64,000 bases of DNA from Desulfatibacillum sp. (lineage in GTDB: Bacteria; Desulfobacterota; Desulfobacteria; Desulfobacterales; SpSt-501): the NCBI GenBank assembly GCA_020725555.1, contig DYEU01000010.1:1-64000 (forward strand), given 5' to 3'. The notes below the pieces were generated by a model that saw only the letters and a program-made list of their open reading frames with translations, was not told the DNA's origin and made no database searches. A program made the translations under genes and the position numbers. This document shows positions 8,770-17,900 of this stretch, piece after piece. Numbering within the stretch: position 1 is the first letter of the stretch; the number at the start of each line of letters is the position of its first letter.

Positions 8770-9984
8770 TTACGGCTCGGCGGGCCGGGCCCCGGGCAGA
8801 AGCTCGGGGAAGCTCCGCAGCATCCCGGACACGGCGAGCACCATGAGGCCCAGAAAGCCGGCGCAGACCATCCCCTCGAGCGCGCCGAGGGGCAATTCGA
8901 CCGCCTCGGGGTCGAAGGCCGGCCCGACGAGCAGCCAATGCTCCAGCCACAGCCCCGCGAGCACCAGGACCCCCAGGGCGAACATCGGCCGCGGCATGGA
9001 TTTGACCCGGCGGTTGATCAAGACGAGGAAGGGCACGGCGAACGCCGCAAGGAAGACCGCCCAGGCGAGGGCGTTCCAGGGCGGGGTGACCGTGCGGCGG
9101 ATGACGTAGTAGGCCTCCTCGGGGATGTTCCCGTACCAGATCACCATGAGGTGGACGTAGAAGAAATCGGCCCACAGAAGGCAGAAGGCGAAAAAGAGCT
9201 TGCCCAGGTCTTGCAGGCAGGCGGCGGGCACCTCGCCCCCCGCCCGGCCCCGCAGGAGCGCGGCGAGCACGATCAGCCCGCCCAGCCCCAGGTAGAAGGC
9301 CTTCACGAAATGATAGCCCCCGAAGAGGGTGGAATACCAGTGGGGATCGAGGCTCATCACCAGGTCGAACCCCACCAGGCTGAGCACCAGCGCGTAGGCC
9401 GCGCAGTAGAGCCCGCCGAAGAGGCGGCGGCGGCGGCGGAGCCGCTCGCTCCCCTCCGGGCTCGTCGGCAGCCCCCCGGCGACCCAGCGCCGCAGGGCGC
9501 CGCCGCGGTTCCCCGCGGAAAGCCGCAGCCGCAGGTCCTGGAGCACGAAGGCCGCCCCGATCCCATAGAGCACCAGGAACCCCAGGCCGTCGCGCGCGAG
9601 GAGAAAGGGCAGGTTGAGCCAGGCCTCCTTGCCGTGGAGATCCTCCCCCACCCAGGGGAAAACGGATTTCCCCCCCAGGGCGAGGAGGAAAAAGCAGATC
9701 AGGGAGAGCGGAAAGAAGCCGGCGAAGGCCTGCGCAAGCCCGCTCACCGGCTGGGCCCAGCGCGCGCGCACCGTGCAGGCGAGCGCGGCCAGGAGCACCC
9801 CCCCCTGGGCGATCGACGACCACAGCAGGAAATTGACGAGCAGCGCCTGCCAGGCGCGGCCGGGCCGCTCCCCGCCCAGCCCGAAGGCGAAGGCGGCCAC
9901 GCCGGCCGCAAGGCACAGGGCCCCGAAGACGGCGGGGGCCTTCCCGAAGGGCCGGGCGTCGGGGGCGGTCTGCGGTCCGTTCAT
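8770..9984 (-). CDS. actF: Alternative complex III polytopic subunit ActF (NrfD/PsrC-type)
   Basis: 404 residues, almost entirely hydrophobic with about ten membrane helices. Features of the quinol-oxidoreductase ActF family include the SLDPHWYSTLFGGYHF segment in the middle and FFYVHLMVIWYGN after it. It begins with an ATGA overlap with actD. By family knowledge ActC and ActF form the paired membrane module of alternative complex III that contacts the quinol pool. Charged loops (RRRRR near residue 200) face the cytoplasm by the positive-inside rule. Confidence 0.88.
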   Translation of the reverse strand: MNGPQTAPDARPFGKAPAVFGALCLAAGVAAFAFGLGGERPGRAWQALLVNFLLWSSIAQGGVLLAALACTVRARWAQPVSGLAQAFAGFFPLSLICFFLLALGGKSVFPWVGEDLHGKEAWLNLPFLLARDGLGFLVLYGIGAAFVLQDLRLRLSAGNRGGALRRWVAGGLPTSPEGSERLRRRRRLFGGLYCAAYALVLSLVGFDLVMSLDPHWYSTLFGGYHFVKAFYLGLGGLIVLAALLRGRAGGEVPAACLQDLGKLFFAFCLLWADFFYVHLMVIWYGNIPEEAYYVIRRTVTPPWNALAWAVFLAAFAVPFLVLINRRVKSMPRPMFALGVLVLAGLWLEHWLLVGPAFDPEAVELPLGALEGMVCAGFLGLMVLAVSGMLRSFPELLPGARPAEP

Positions 9985-10487
9985 GGCCACACCCTCACCT
10001 CGGCCCCCTTCTTGCGGAAGAACTCCAAAAGCTCGCCCTCCCGGCCGGCCGGGCAGCTGGCCAGCACCCCGAAGCGATCGCAGGAGCAGCGCGGGTCGTG
10101 GGTCTCGAGCCCCCGGAAATCGGGCAGGCGCGTGCAGAGGAGCAGCCCCACGACGTTGCCGAGGACCGAGAAGAGAATGGTGCACTCGAAGCCGACGACG
10201 AAGAAGGGGATGAGCGCGATCACGGGTTTGCCGCTCACGATCAGGTTCCATTGCGAGGTGGTGAAGATCGCGAGCGCAAAGCCGAAGGCGAAACCGAAGA
10301 TCCCCCCGGCGAGCGTGAACCAGCCGACCGGGGAGCCGCGTCCCGCCGTTGCCTCCCGGATCCGGTCGCTGGGGATCGGGCCGTGGGCGCGGCGGAAGGT
10401 GAACCCGGCCGCGGCGAGCTCCCGGATCGCGCGGGCGGCCTTGGCATCGTCGGCGAAGAGCCCCATCACCCGGGGTTCAGCGGCCAT
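9981..10487 (-). CDS. actD: Alternative complex III subunit ActD (DUF3341)
   Basis: 168 residues with the DUF3341 layout: a cytoplasmic N-terminal domain beginning MGLFADDAKAARAI, two membrane helices (about residues 57-76 and 88-115), and a C-terminal domain containing HDPRCSCDRFGV. ActD is a structural subunit that contacts the ActC/ActF membrane core. Its start lies inside the end of actC (11-base overlap) and its stop overlaps actF, so actC-actD-actF are translationally coupled. Confidence 0.88.
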   Translation of the reverse strand: MAAEPRVMGLFADDAKAARAIRELAAAGFTFRRAHGPIPSDRIREATAGRGSPVGWFTLAGGIFGFAFGFALAIFTTSQWNLIVSGKPVIALIPFFVVGFECTILFSVLGNVVGLLLCTRLPDFRGLETHDPRCSCDRFGVLASCPAGREGELLEFFRKKGAEVRVWP

Positions 10488-11781
10488 GGGCGACGGTCTC
10501 CTTCATCTCCGTCATGGACACCGAGGGCAAATGCTTGCAGAAGAGGACGAAGAGCAGAAAGAACAGGCAGAAACTGCCGGCCATGATCCCGTACTCGACG
10601 ACCGTCGGCGCATAGAGCCCCCAGGCGTGCGGCGCGAAATCGTGCGCCACCCCGCCGACGATGATCACGAAGCGTTCCCACCACATGCCGAAGTTGACGA
10701 CCAGCGAGAGGCCGAACAGCCACGCCAGGCTGCGGCGCACGGCGCGCACGAGAAAGAGCAAAGGCAGCAGCACGTTGCAGACGACCATGAAGTAGAGGCC
10801 GTAGGCGTACTCCCCCACCGCCCGCCAGCGGAAGGATTCCCACTCGACGGGGTTGTGGCTGTACCAGGCGATGAAGTACTCCGTGCCGTAGGCCAGGCCC
10901 ACGAGCAGACCGGTCAGGATCATCGTCTTGGCGACGTTTTCGAGGACGTCGACGGTGATGATGGCCTCGTAGCGGAAGATCCGGCGCAGGGGGATCATCA
11001 GCGTGAGCACCATCGCCAGCCCCGAGTGGATCGCGCCGGCCACGAAGTAGGGCGCGAAGATCGTCGTGTGCCATCCGGGCACGATCCCCAGGGCGAAGTC
11101 CCAGGACACCACGCTGTGCACGGAAATGACCAGCGGCGTCGCCAGCGCGGCGAAAAAGAGGTAGCCCCGGCTGTAGTGCAGCCACTGGTCGTGGGCCCCG
11201 CTCCAGCCGAGCGAGAGCACCCGGAAGACCTTGCGCCGGAAGCCCTCGGCGCGGTCGCGCACGGCGGCGAGATCGGGCAACAGCCCGGTGTACCAGAAGA
11301 GCGCGCTCACCGTGAGGTAGGTGCTGATCGCGATCACGTCGAACATGAGCGGCGAGAGAAAATTGGGCCACAGCTGGCGCTGGTTGGGATAGGGCAGCAT
11401 GTAGTAGACCTGCCAGACGCGCCCCAGGTGGATGAAGGGGAAGAGCCCGGCGCAGCAGACGGCGAAGACGGTCATCGTCTCGGCGGCGCGGGCGATCGGG
11501 TTGCGCCAGCCGGCGCGCAAGAGATGCAGGATGGCCGAGATCAGGGTTCCCGAGTGGGCGATCCCCACCCAGAAGACGAAGTTGATGAGGTAGGTGCCCC
11601 AGGCGACGGGGATGTTCTGGCCGCCCACGCCGATGCCGACCGCGATCTGGTAAGCCCAGCAGCCCGCCCCGAGCAGAACCCCCAGGCAGAGCGCGCCGAC
11701 GAGCGCCCAGTAGCCCCGCCGGGGCGGGGCGAGCGTCCCGAGCACGGTCTCGTCGATGCGGGCGAAGGAAAGCTCGCTCAC
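10477..11781 (-). CDS. actC: Alternative complex III membrane subunit ActC (NrfD-like)
   Basis: 434-residue polytopic membrane protein of the NrfD/PsrC family. It has about ten helices and the conserved HSGTLISAIL loop and GWHTTIFAPYFVAGA segment typical of ActC. It passes electrons from quinol to the Fe-S protein ActB. The longest frame begins with GTG at 11781, 52 bases after actB, preceded by a G-rich stretch instead of a strong ribosome site. It overlaps actD by 11 bases. Confidence 0.9.
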   Translation of the reverse strand: MSELSFARIDETVLGTLAPPRRGYWALVGALCLGVLLGAGCWAYQIAVGIGVGGQNIPVAWGTYLINFVFWVGIAHSGTLISAILHLLRAGWRNPIARAAETMTVFAVCCAGLFPFIHLGRVWQVYYMLPYPNQRQLWPNFLSPLMFDVIAISTYLTVSALFWYTGLLPDLAAVRDRAEGFRRKVFRVLSLGWSGAHDQWLHYSRGYLFFAALATPLVISVHSVVSWDFALGIVPGWHTTIFAPYFVAGAIHSGLAMVLTLMIPLRRIFRYEAIITVDVLENVAKTMILTGLLVGLAYGTEYFIAWYSHNPVEWESFRWRAVGEYAYGLYFMVVCNVLLPLLFLVRAVRRSLAWLFGLSLVVNFGMWWERFVIIVGGVAHDFAPHAWGLYAPTVVEYGIMAGSFCLFFLLFVLFCKHLPSVSMTEMKETVAHGR

Positions 11782-11833
11782 GATCGGACCCCCTGCCGCG
11801 CGGCCTTCCGGCCGCTCGCGGAACGTCCCCGGC

Positions 11834-14782
11834 TCATGCCTCCTCCGTCACCTTCTTCAGGTAGATCACCGCGGGCTTGGTGTTCAGGTAGCCGAGCACC
11901 TGGTAGGCCCGCGGGTCGTCGCACAACCGCCGCACGCGGCTGTCGGGGTCCATGAGGTTGCCGAACACGAGCGCCTCGGTGGGGCAGGTCTGGACGCAGG
12001 CGGGCACCACCTCCCCCTCGCGGATCGGCCGCCCCCGGTTGCGCGCCGCCGTGCGCGCCTCCTTGATGCGCTGGACGCAGAAGGAGCATTTCTCCATGAC
12101 CCCCTTGCTGCGCACGGTGACGTCGGGGTTGAGCTGCAGGGGAAGCGGGTCGGGCCAGTTCCAGTCGAACCAGTTGAAGCGGCGCACCTTGTAGGGGCAG
12201 TTTTGCGAGCAGAAGCGCGTCCCGATGCAGCGGTTGTAGATCTGGTTGTTCAACCCCTCGGCGGAGTGGTGCGGCGCATAGACGGGGCAGACCGATTCGC
12301 AGGGCGCGTTGTCGCAGTGCTGGCAGAGCATGGGGAGGAAGAAGACCCGTTCCCGGTGCCGCTCGTCGTGGTAGCGCACGATCTCGAGCCAGGCCATCTC
12401 GCGGCCGCGGGCGACGGCCGCCTCGCCCACGACGGCGATGTTGTTTTCGGCATAGCAGGCGGCGACGCAGGCGGCGCAGCCGATGCAGCGGTCGAGATCC
12501 ACCACCATCCCCCAGCGGTTCTCGGCATGGTCGTGGGGGGGGTAGAAATCCCGCCGGGGGTCGTAGCCCTCGGGGAGCGGAAGCGTGAGGGGGAAATCGT
12601 GGAGCGTGAGCCCCGCCTTGCGGGGGGGGCCCCCGCCCCGCAGCGCGGCCAGGGTCGCGGTGCGCACGAGGCCGCGGTCGAGCTGGGTGCGGCTGCCGTC
12701 GGTGCGCGCCAGCAGGACCCGCCGCCCCGTTCTCTCGAGCCCCACCCGGCAAAGCCCCTCGGCCGGCCCCCCGCACAGGGGTTCGAGGCGCGGGGAAAGA
12801 AGCCGCCAGGGGTTGGCGCCCCGGCCCTCGGCGTAGCGGCCGTAGGCGTCGTGTCCCTGGCCGACGGCGAAGACGGCCAGGCCGGGGACGACGGTCTCGG
12901 TCGGGTAGACGGGGGCCTCGAGGGCTCCGGCGGCGGTGACGAGCCGGGCGAGGTCGGCTTCCTCGAGCCCGTGGGCGCGCGCGGTTTCGGGGTGCAGGCA
13001 GACCGGCGTCCGCCAGGCAACACGGGTCAGCGGGTCGGGAATCTCGCACAGCCACGGCCGGTTCGCCCCGCGGCCGTCGAAGAGGCGGATCGAGGGAACG
13101 GCGGCGAGCAGGGGGCCGCCCTCCGGCGGAAGCGGCAGGGCCCGGCGCAGGGCCTCGGGCAGCCGCTCCGGCGGGTTCGCGGGGGGGGCGCCGGAGGGGG
13201 CGCCCGGCGGGGGGAAGAGCCCCCCCTGCTGGAGCAGCCGCGGCCAGTCGGCGGCGGCCTTCAGCCGCCCCTCGGCGTAGAGCCGGCCGGCGATGAAGCT
13301 GCGGTAATCGGGGGCGGGCTTTTCGCCCTCGGGGAAGCCGACCGCGAGGATGAAATCCCCGAGGTTGGGCGCCGCGGTGAATTTCCCGGCCGCCGGCTGC
13401 AGGCTCGAAAGGAGCGGGTCCCAGCCGTTGTAGTCGTCCCAGGACTCGAGGGCATGGGCGAGCGGGAAGACCAGGTCGGCCGCCTGCGCCGTCTCGTCGA
13501 GAAAGCCGCCGAGGGAGACGACCCAGGCGTCGGGCCGCGCCATTGCCTCGCGCACGCCCGCCGCGGCCGGGAGGTGAAAGAGGGGGTTCACCTGGTTCAG
13601 GATCAGGACCTCGGCCCGTCCCGCGGCCAGGTCCTCGAAGAGGCCCATGACCTCGGCCCGGGGCCGGGCGATCTCGACCCGGTGGCGGTTGACGGCGTCG
13701 ACCCGCGCCAGCCCGGGGTCGAGCATGCGCTGCAGGAGGTTCGCCGCGAGGTTGGCCCGCAGGCCGTTCTCGTCGTTTTGCCACATGCCGGCGCCCAGAA
13801 CGAGCGGCCGCTCGGCCGCGGCGAGCCGCCGCGCGAGCTCTTCCAGGCGCGCCGCCGGGATCCCGGCGACCTGCTCCACCCGGGAAAACGGCACCGCGGC
13901 CGTCGCCTGCTCGATCTCCCGCCGCAACCCCTCCGGCAGGTGCCGGCCGCGGCCGAGGCCGAGCAGGCGGCCGGCCAGTCCGAGGGCGACCCAGGACTCG
14001 GCGCCGGGCCGGCAGGCGTACCAGCGGTCGGCGTTGGCGCCGGTGAGCGAGAGAAAGGGGCTGACCTGGAGAAACGCGCCCTTGCCCTCCCCCCGGACGG
14101 CGTGCATGGCCTTGAACTTCCAGGCGTACTCCACCGGGGAGAGCCAGGTCTCCAGGAACTCGGCGCCGAAGCCGAGCACGAGGTCGGCTTCCTCGAGGCG
14201 GTAGGAGACGAGCCCTTCCACGCCGAAGACCTCGCGGTTGGCGGCCCGCAGGGCCTCGTAGGCGTAAGGCTCGTAGATCACCGGCCCGGCGGCGTTCCAG
14301 TTGCCGAGGGCGGCCCGCATGAGGGCGAGGGCGCTTTGGCCGACCACCTCGCTGAGGATCCGCACCCGGCCCTCCCCCCGGCGCGCGGCCTCCCGCACGC
14401 GCGCGGCGATGAGTTCCAGGGCGCGGTCGCGCGAAAGGGGCACCCACCGGCCCTCCTCCTTGAGGAGGGGGGTGGTCAGCCGGTCGGGGTGATAGAGCGC
14501 CTGCACGGCGGCCTGGCCCCGCAAGCAGAGCTTGCCGCGGTTGAGCGGGTGGAGGGGGTTGCCTTCCACCTTGATCACCCGGCCCTCGCGGTTCTTGGCG
14601 ATCAGGCCGCACCCCGCGGGGCACTCGCGGCAGGTGGAGGCATACCAGGTGGGCCGGCCGGTGACCTGGTCCCCGGTCGCCTGCGGCGGGCCGTAGAGAA
14701 ATTGCGGCGCCTCGGGGCTGCAGGCGGCGGCGAAGGCGACGCTGCCGAGCCCGGCCACCTGGAGAAAACGGCGTCGGTTCAT
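11834..14782 (-). CDS. actB: Alternative complex III Fe-S/molybdopterin-fold subunit ActB
   Basis: 982 residues. The start chosen is the ATG at 14782, which gives a signal starting NRRRFLQVAGLG with Cys21 in a lipobox-like spot, suggesting Tat export. The N-terminal two-thirds has the molybdopterin-oxidoreductase fold and keeps a ferredoxin-like motif C51-x2-C54-x3-C58-x27-C86. The C-terminal third has four Fe-S cluster motifs (CIGCAACVAAC, CQHCDNAPCESVC, CIGTRFCSQNC, CSFC...CVQTC), arranged as in the HybA/NrfC/PsrB family. This fusion is diagnostic for ActB of the CISM superfamily. First gene of the 12-gene operon. Confidence 0.92.
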   Translation of the reverse strand: MNRRRFLQVAGLGSVAFAAACSPEAPQFLYGPPQATGDQVTGRPTWYASTCRECPAGCGLIAKNREGRVIKVEGNPLHPLNRGKLCLRGQAAVQALYHPDRLTTPLLKEEGRWVPLSRDRALELIAARVREAARRGEGRVRILSEVVGQSALALMRAALGNWNAAGPVIYEPYAYEALRAANREVFGVEGLVSYRLEEADLVLGFGAEFLETWLSPVEYAWKFKAMHAVRGEGKGAFLQVSPFLSLTGANADRWYACRPGAESWVALGLAGRLLGLGRGRHLPEGLRREIEQATAAVPFSRVEQVAGIPAARLEELARRLAAAERPLVLGAGMWQNDENGLRANLAANLLQRMLDPGLARVDAVNRHRVEIARPRAEVMGLFEDLAAGRAEVLILNQVNPLFHLPAAAGVREAMARPDAWVVSLGGFLDETAQAADLVFPLAHALESWDDYNGWDPLLSSLQPAAGKFTAAPNLGDFILAVGFPEGEKPAPDYRSFIAGRLYAEGRLKAAADWPRLLQQGGLFPPPGAPSGAPPANPPERLPEALRRALPLPPEGGPLLAAVPSIRLFDGRGANRPWLCEIPDPLTRVAWRTPVCLHPETARAHGLEEADLARLVTAAGALEAPVYPTETVVPGLAVFAVGQGHDAYGRYAEGRGANPWRLLSPRLEPLCGGPAEGLCRVGLERTGRRVLLARTDGSRTQLDRGLVRTATLAALRGGGPPRKAGLTLHDFPLTLPLPEGYDPRRDFYPPHDHAENRWGMVVDLDRCIGCAACVAACYAENNIAVVGEAAVARGREMAWLEIVRYHDERHRERVFFLPMLCQHCDNAPCESVCPVYAPHHSAEGLNNQIYNRCIGTRFCSQNCPYKVRRFNWFDWNWPDPLPLQLNPDVTVRSKGVMEKCSFCVQRIKEARTAARNRGRPIREGEVVPACVQTCPTEALVFGNLMDPDSRVRRLCDDPRAYQVLGYLNTKPAVIYLKKVTEEA

Positions 14783-14961
14783 GGCGTCCACGGGTCCCGG
14801 ATCCGTTTCAGGCCCCGGCGACCGGGATGCGGGTGGGGCGGGGAGTCCCGCCCGGGGAAGAGGAACGATGCGGACGCTGCATACCGCCTGGGAGGACGTT
14901 GGGGGTTTTCCGGGAACGGGGGCGCAAGGCCGCACGGCGCACCCGCTCCGGCTGTAAGGGT

Positions 14962-14990
14962 CTATAACGGAATGCTTCGCGGGGTGTCAA
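14962..14990 (-). promoter_or_regulatory. Promoter of the act-cco respiratory operon
   Basis: Minus strand: TTGACA (-35, 14985-14990), 17 bases, TTATAG (-10, 14962-14967). This is close to the sigma-70 consensus and stands out in G+C-rich DNA. It lies about 180 bases upstream of actB. The -35 box overlaps the stop codon of the upstream aminopeptidase gene. No FNR or other palindromic operator was recognised in the 200-base leader. Confidence 0.65.
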
Positions 14991-17473
14991 GGGTTCGCGC
15001 CGAGAAGCCGCAGGCCGATCTCCAGGCGCTCGAGCGAGAGCCGCACGACGTCGGCCGTCCGCGGCCGTCGCGCGAGGAGCTCCCCGCAGAAGGCCCGCAC
15101 CTCCCCCGGCCGCACGCGGCCGGCGGCGGGGATCACCGCCGCCAGCACCCGCTCCTCCAGCATGGGGTGAAGGCCCGCGATGCGCTCCTGGCGCCCGGTG
15201 TACCAGGCCCAGAGCGCCTCGCTGGTGTCGCGCCGCGCGGCGAGCGCGGCGACGGGAAGAAAGACGTTGCGCTCGGGGATGGCGGTCAGGACGAGTTCGA
15301 GGACCTGCTCGACCCGGGCCGGCTCGGCGAAGGCGCCCAGGGCCGTGAGGATCGCCAGGCGCTCGTGCTCGCTTTCCGCCGCGCGCAGCCGGCGCAGGAA
15401 CCAGGAAAGCTCGGCCTTCCCCCCCAGCCAGGCGCCGCTCTGCATCACCGGCCGCAGGAGATCCGGGTGCAGGCGCTTGCCGCGGCGCAGCGCGGCGAAG
15501 CGCTCCGCGGCGAACGCCGCCGCCTCCGGGCAGCCGAAGCGCACGGCGTCGAAGAGGACCCGCTCCCTGAGCCGCGTGCGGCCCCGCGGCTCGGCGGCCC
15601 CCGGCTCCCAGCCGATCGCCGCGAGCACGGCGCCGAAGCGCAGGGCGAAGGCCGCGGCGATCTTCGGCGCGGTCTCCCCCCCGGACCACAGCCACGCCTG
15701 GGAGAGTTCGGAGGCGACCGCGGCGAGCGGCAGCGGGTCGTCTTCCTCCGCCAACTCCTCGAGCAGCGCGAGGTGGGCCGCGAGGGGGATCTCGCCGGCG
15801 AGGACCCGGGCGAAGTGGTCCTCGAGGAGCCCCCAGCGGTCGGCCGGCGCAAGCCGCCGCTCGCGCGCAAGGCGCCGCAGGGCCGCGAAGAGGTCCGGGT
15901 CCTCGTAATCGACCCGGTAGTAACCCGTCTGCCCGTCGTTCAGCTTGCAGGCGACGACCCCGGGTTCCAGCTCGAGCGCCCGCTCCGGGGTGTCGAGCAG
16001 GATCTCGGCGACGCGCGAGGAGCCGTCTTCTAGAAAGAGCCGCAGGCGCAGGGGGATCATCCAGGTCGGGGAGCCCTCGAGGGGGAGATAGGTGAAGCGC
16101 CGCTGGGCGAGGTGCAGGAGGCTTCCCTCGCGGCGCACGCTCACCCGGGGGAAGCCCGGCTGCCCGACCCAGTTGCTGAGGAGCGCCGTGACCGGCCGGC
16201 TGGCGGCCCACTCGAGCGCCTCCCAGAGATCGCGGCTCACGGCATGGCCGTAGGCGTGGGATTCGAGGTAGCGCCGCAGCCCCCGCCGGAAGGCCTCCGG
16301 GCCGATCCAGCCCTCCAGCTGGCGCAACAGGCTCGCCCCCTTGTTGTAGATGATCGGCGCCGTGCTCGTGTTGATCACGAGGTGCTCGCCGCCGGGGATT
16401 TCGATGGCGACGGTTTCCCGCAGGGCGTCGCGGTGCAGGGCGACGGCGGTCGTCCCCTGGAGAAACTCCTCCCAGGTCCCCCAGGCGGGGTAAAAGCGGT
16501 CGACCACGCCGTAGCCGAAGTAGGTGGCGAAGCTCTCGTTCAGCCAGAGGTATTTCCAGTCCGCGGGGGTGACGAGGTTGCCGAACCACTGGTGGGCGAT
16601 CTCGTGGGCGATCACCTCGCAGATGCGTTCCTCGGCGGCCGAGGAGGTCACCCCCGGTTCATGGAGCAGGAGGTTCTCGCGGAAGGTGATCGCGCCCCAG
16701 TTTTCCATGGCCCCGAAGGCGAAATCGGGGACCGCGATCAGGTCGAGCTTGGGCAAGGGGTAGGGGACGCCGAAGATCTCTTCGCTGGCGGCGAGCGCCC
16801 GGCGGCCGAACTCCAGCCCGAAGCGCCCCCGGTCGGCCGCCCCGGGCGGGACCACCAGCCGCACGCGCGGGTCGAGGGCATCGGGGTGGACCTCGAGCTC
16901 GCCCACGGCGAAGAAGACGAGGTAGGTCGGCATCGGCGGCGAGGGGGCGAAGCGCAGCCGCCTCCTTCCGCCGGGCAGCGGCCGCTGCTCCTCGACCGCG
17001 GTGTTCGCGATCGCGGTCATCCCCCGCGGCACGTCGATCTCGACGGTGAAGGGCGCCTTCCAGCCGGGGTGATCGAGGCAGGGGAAGGCCCGCCGGGCGT
17101 CGCTTTCCTGGAACTGGGTCACGGCGAGCCAGCGGGTCCCCCGGCCGCGGCGGATGCGGCTGCGGTAGAAGCCGGCCATGCGGTCGTGGATTTCCCCCGT
17201 GTAGGCGATCGCGAGGGAAAACTCGCCCGTGACCTGCCGCGGCAGGGAGACCCGGAGCGTCTCCGCCTGGGGGTCGACCTCGAAGCGGCAGGCGGCCCGC
17301 TCCCCGCCGAGGCCGAGCGCACAGCGCCAAACCGCGAGATCGACGGCGTTCAGGACGACCTCGGCCACGGGGTCTTCGGCGCGCAGGCGGATCTCCGTTT
17401 CGCCCTCGAAGCGGAAGCGGGCGAGATCCGGCGCCAGGCGCAGGGTGTAGGCGAGCGGAACCGCAGGGGCCAT
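14987..17473 (-). CDS. M1-family zinc aminopeptidase
   Basis: 828-residue cytosolic aminopeptidase of the gluzincin M1 family, which removes N-terminal residues from peptides. Visible signatures: substrate-binding GAMENWG, zinc motif HEIAHQWFGN with the third ligand Glu in WLNESFATY, and the downstream Tyr region. After the catalytic part comes a long helical ERAP1-like C-terminal domain (about residues 520-828). No signal peptide. It stands as a single gene with its own promoter (17550-17579), with the respiratory operon following on the same strand. Confidence 0.93.
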   Translation of the reverse strand: MAPAVPLAYTLRLAPDLARFRFEGETEIRLRAEDPVAEVVLNAVDLAVWRCALGLGGERAACRFEVDPQAETLRVSLPRQVTGEFSLAIAYTGEIHDRMAGFYRSRIRRGRGTRWLAVTQFQESDARRAFPCLDHPGWKAPFTVEIDVPRGMTAIANTAVEEQRPLPGGRRRLRFAPSPPMPTYLVFFAVGELEVHPDALDPRVRLVVPPGAADRGRFGLEFGRRALAASEEIFGVPYPLPKLDLIAVPDFAFGAMENWGAITFRENLLLHEPGVTSSAAEERICEVIAHEIAHQWFGNLVTPADWKYLWLNESFATYFGYGVVDRFYPAWGTWEEFLQGTTAVALHRDALRETVAIEIPGGEHLVINTSTAPIIYNKGASLLRQLEGWIGPEAFRRGLRRYLESHAYGHAVSRDLWEALEWAASRPVTALLSNWVGQPGFPRVSVRREGSLLHLAQRRFTYLPLEGSPTWMIPLRLRLFLEDGSSRVAEILLDTPERALELEPGVVACKLNDGQTGYYRVDYEDPDLFAALRRLARERRLAPADRWGLLEDHFARVLAGEIPLAAHLALLEELAEEDDPLPLAAVASELSQAWLWSGGETAPKIAAAFALRFGAVLAAIGWEPGAAEPRGRTRLRERVLFDAVRFGCPEAAAFAAERFAALRRGKRLHPDLLRPVMQSGAWLGGKAELSWFLRRLRAAESEHERLAILTALGAFAEPARVEQVLELVLTAIPERNVFLPVAALAARRDTSEALWAWYTGRQERIAGLHPMLEERVLAAVIPAAGRVRPGEVRAFCGELLARRPRTADVVRLSLERLEIGLRLLGANP

Positions 17474-17549
17474 CGAGATCCTCCCTCGGGCCGCGGCCGG
17501 GGTTTTACGCCGGCCGCGGCTCCATGCTATCGTCTGCGGGAAACGGCTC

Positions 17550-17579
17550 CTTGTAGAGGAAGGACGCCGGGCCTGTCAA
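17550..17579 (-). promoter_or_regulatory. Putative promoter of the M1 aminopeptidase gene
   Basis: Minus strand TTGACA (17574-17579), 18 bases, TACAAG (17550-17555), about 75 bases upstream of the start codon. The -35 is perfect; the -10 is weak. Confidence 0.4.
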
Positions 17580-17600
17580 ACCGCCAACCGGAGGTCGGCC

Positions 17601-17900
17601 ATGAGCGTGATCGTCGATTTTTCGCTCTTTCCCCTCGACAAGGGGGAAAGCCTCAGCCCCTACGTGGCCCGTTCCCTGCGCATCATCCGGGAAAGCGGCC
17701 TGCCCCACGATTTCCGGGCCATGGGCACGAGCATCGAGGGCGAGTGGGACGAGGTCCTGGAGGTGGTGCGGCGCTGCGTCGAGGCCATGCGCGCGGACTG
17801 CAACCGCGTGGTCCTTACCCTGAAAGCCGACATCCGCCGGGGCCCCGGCGGCCGGCTGCAGCGCAAGGTGGAATCGGTCCATGAAAAGCTCCGATCCTGA
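17601..17900 (+). CDS. MTH1187-family (thiamine-binding-like) protein
   Basis: 99 residues with the ferredoxin-like fold signature of the MTH1187/YkoF family: opening VIVDFSLFPLDKGESLSPYVA and the central MGTSIEGEWDEV are hallmarks. Members form tetramers and some bind thiamine, but the cellular role is not settled. A GGAGGT site precedes the ATG. The last 20 bases overlap the start of the molybdopterin oxidoreductase gene, so translation is coupled. No TPP riboswitch was seen upstream. Confidence 0.88.
   Translation: MSVIVDFSLFPLDKGESLSPYVARSLRIIRESGLPHDFRAMGTSIEGEWDEVLEVVRRCVEAMRADCNRVVLTLKADIRRGPGGRLQRKVESVHEKLRS

Noticed and set aside
17474-17600. TPP riboswitch before the MTH1187-family gene
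   Set aside because: No CTGAGA-type or ACCTGATCTGG-type conserved segment; the region is too short.
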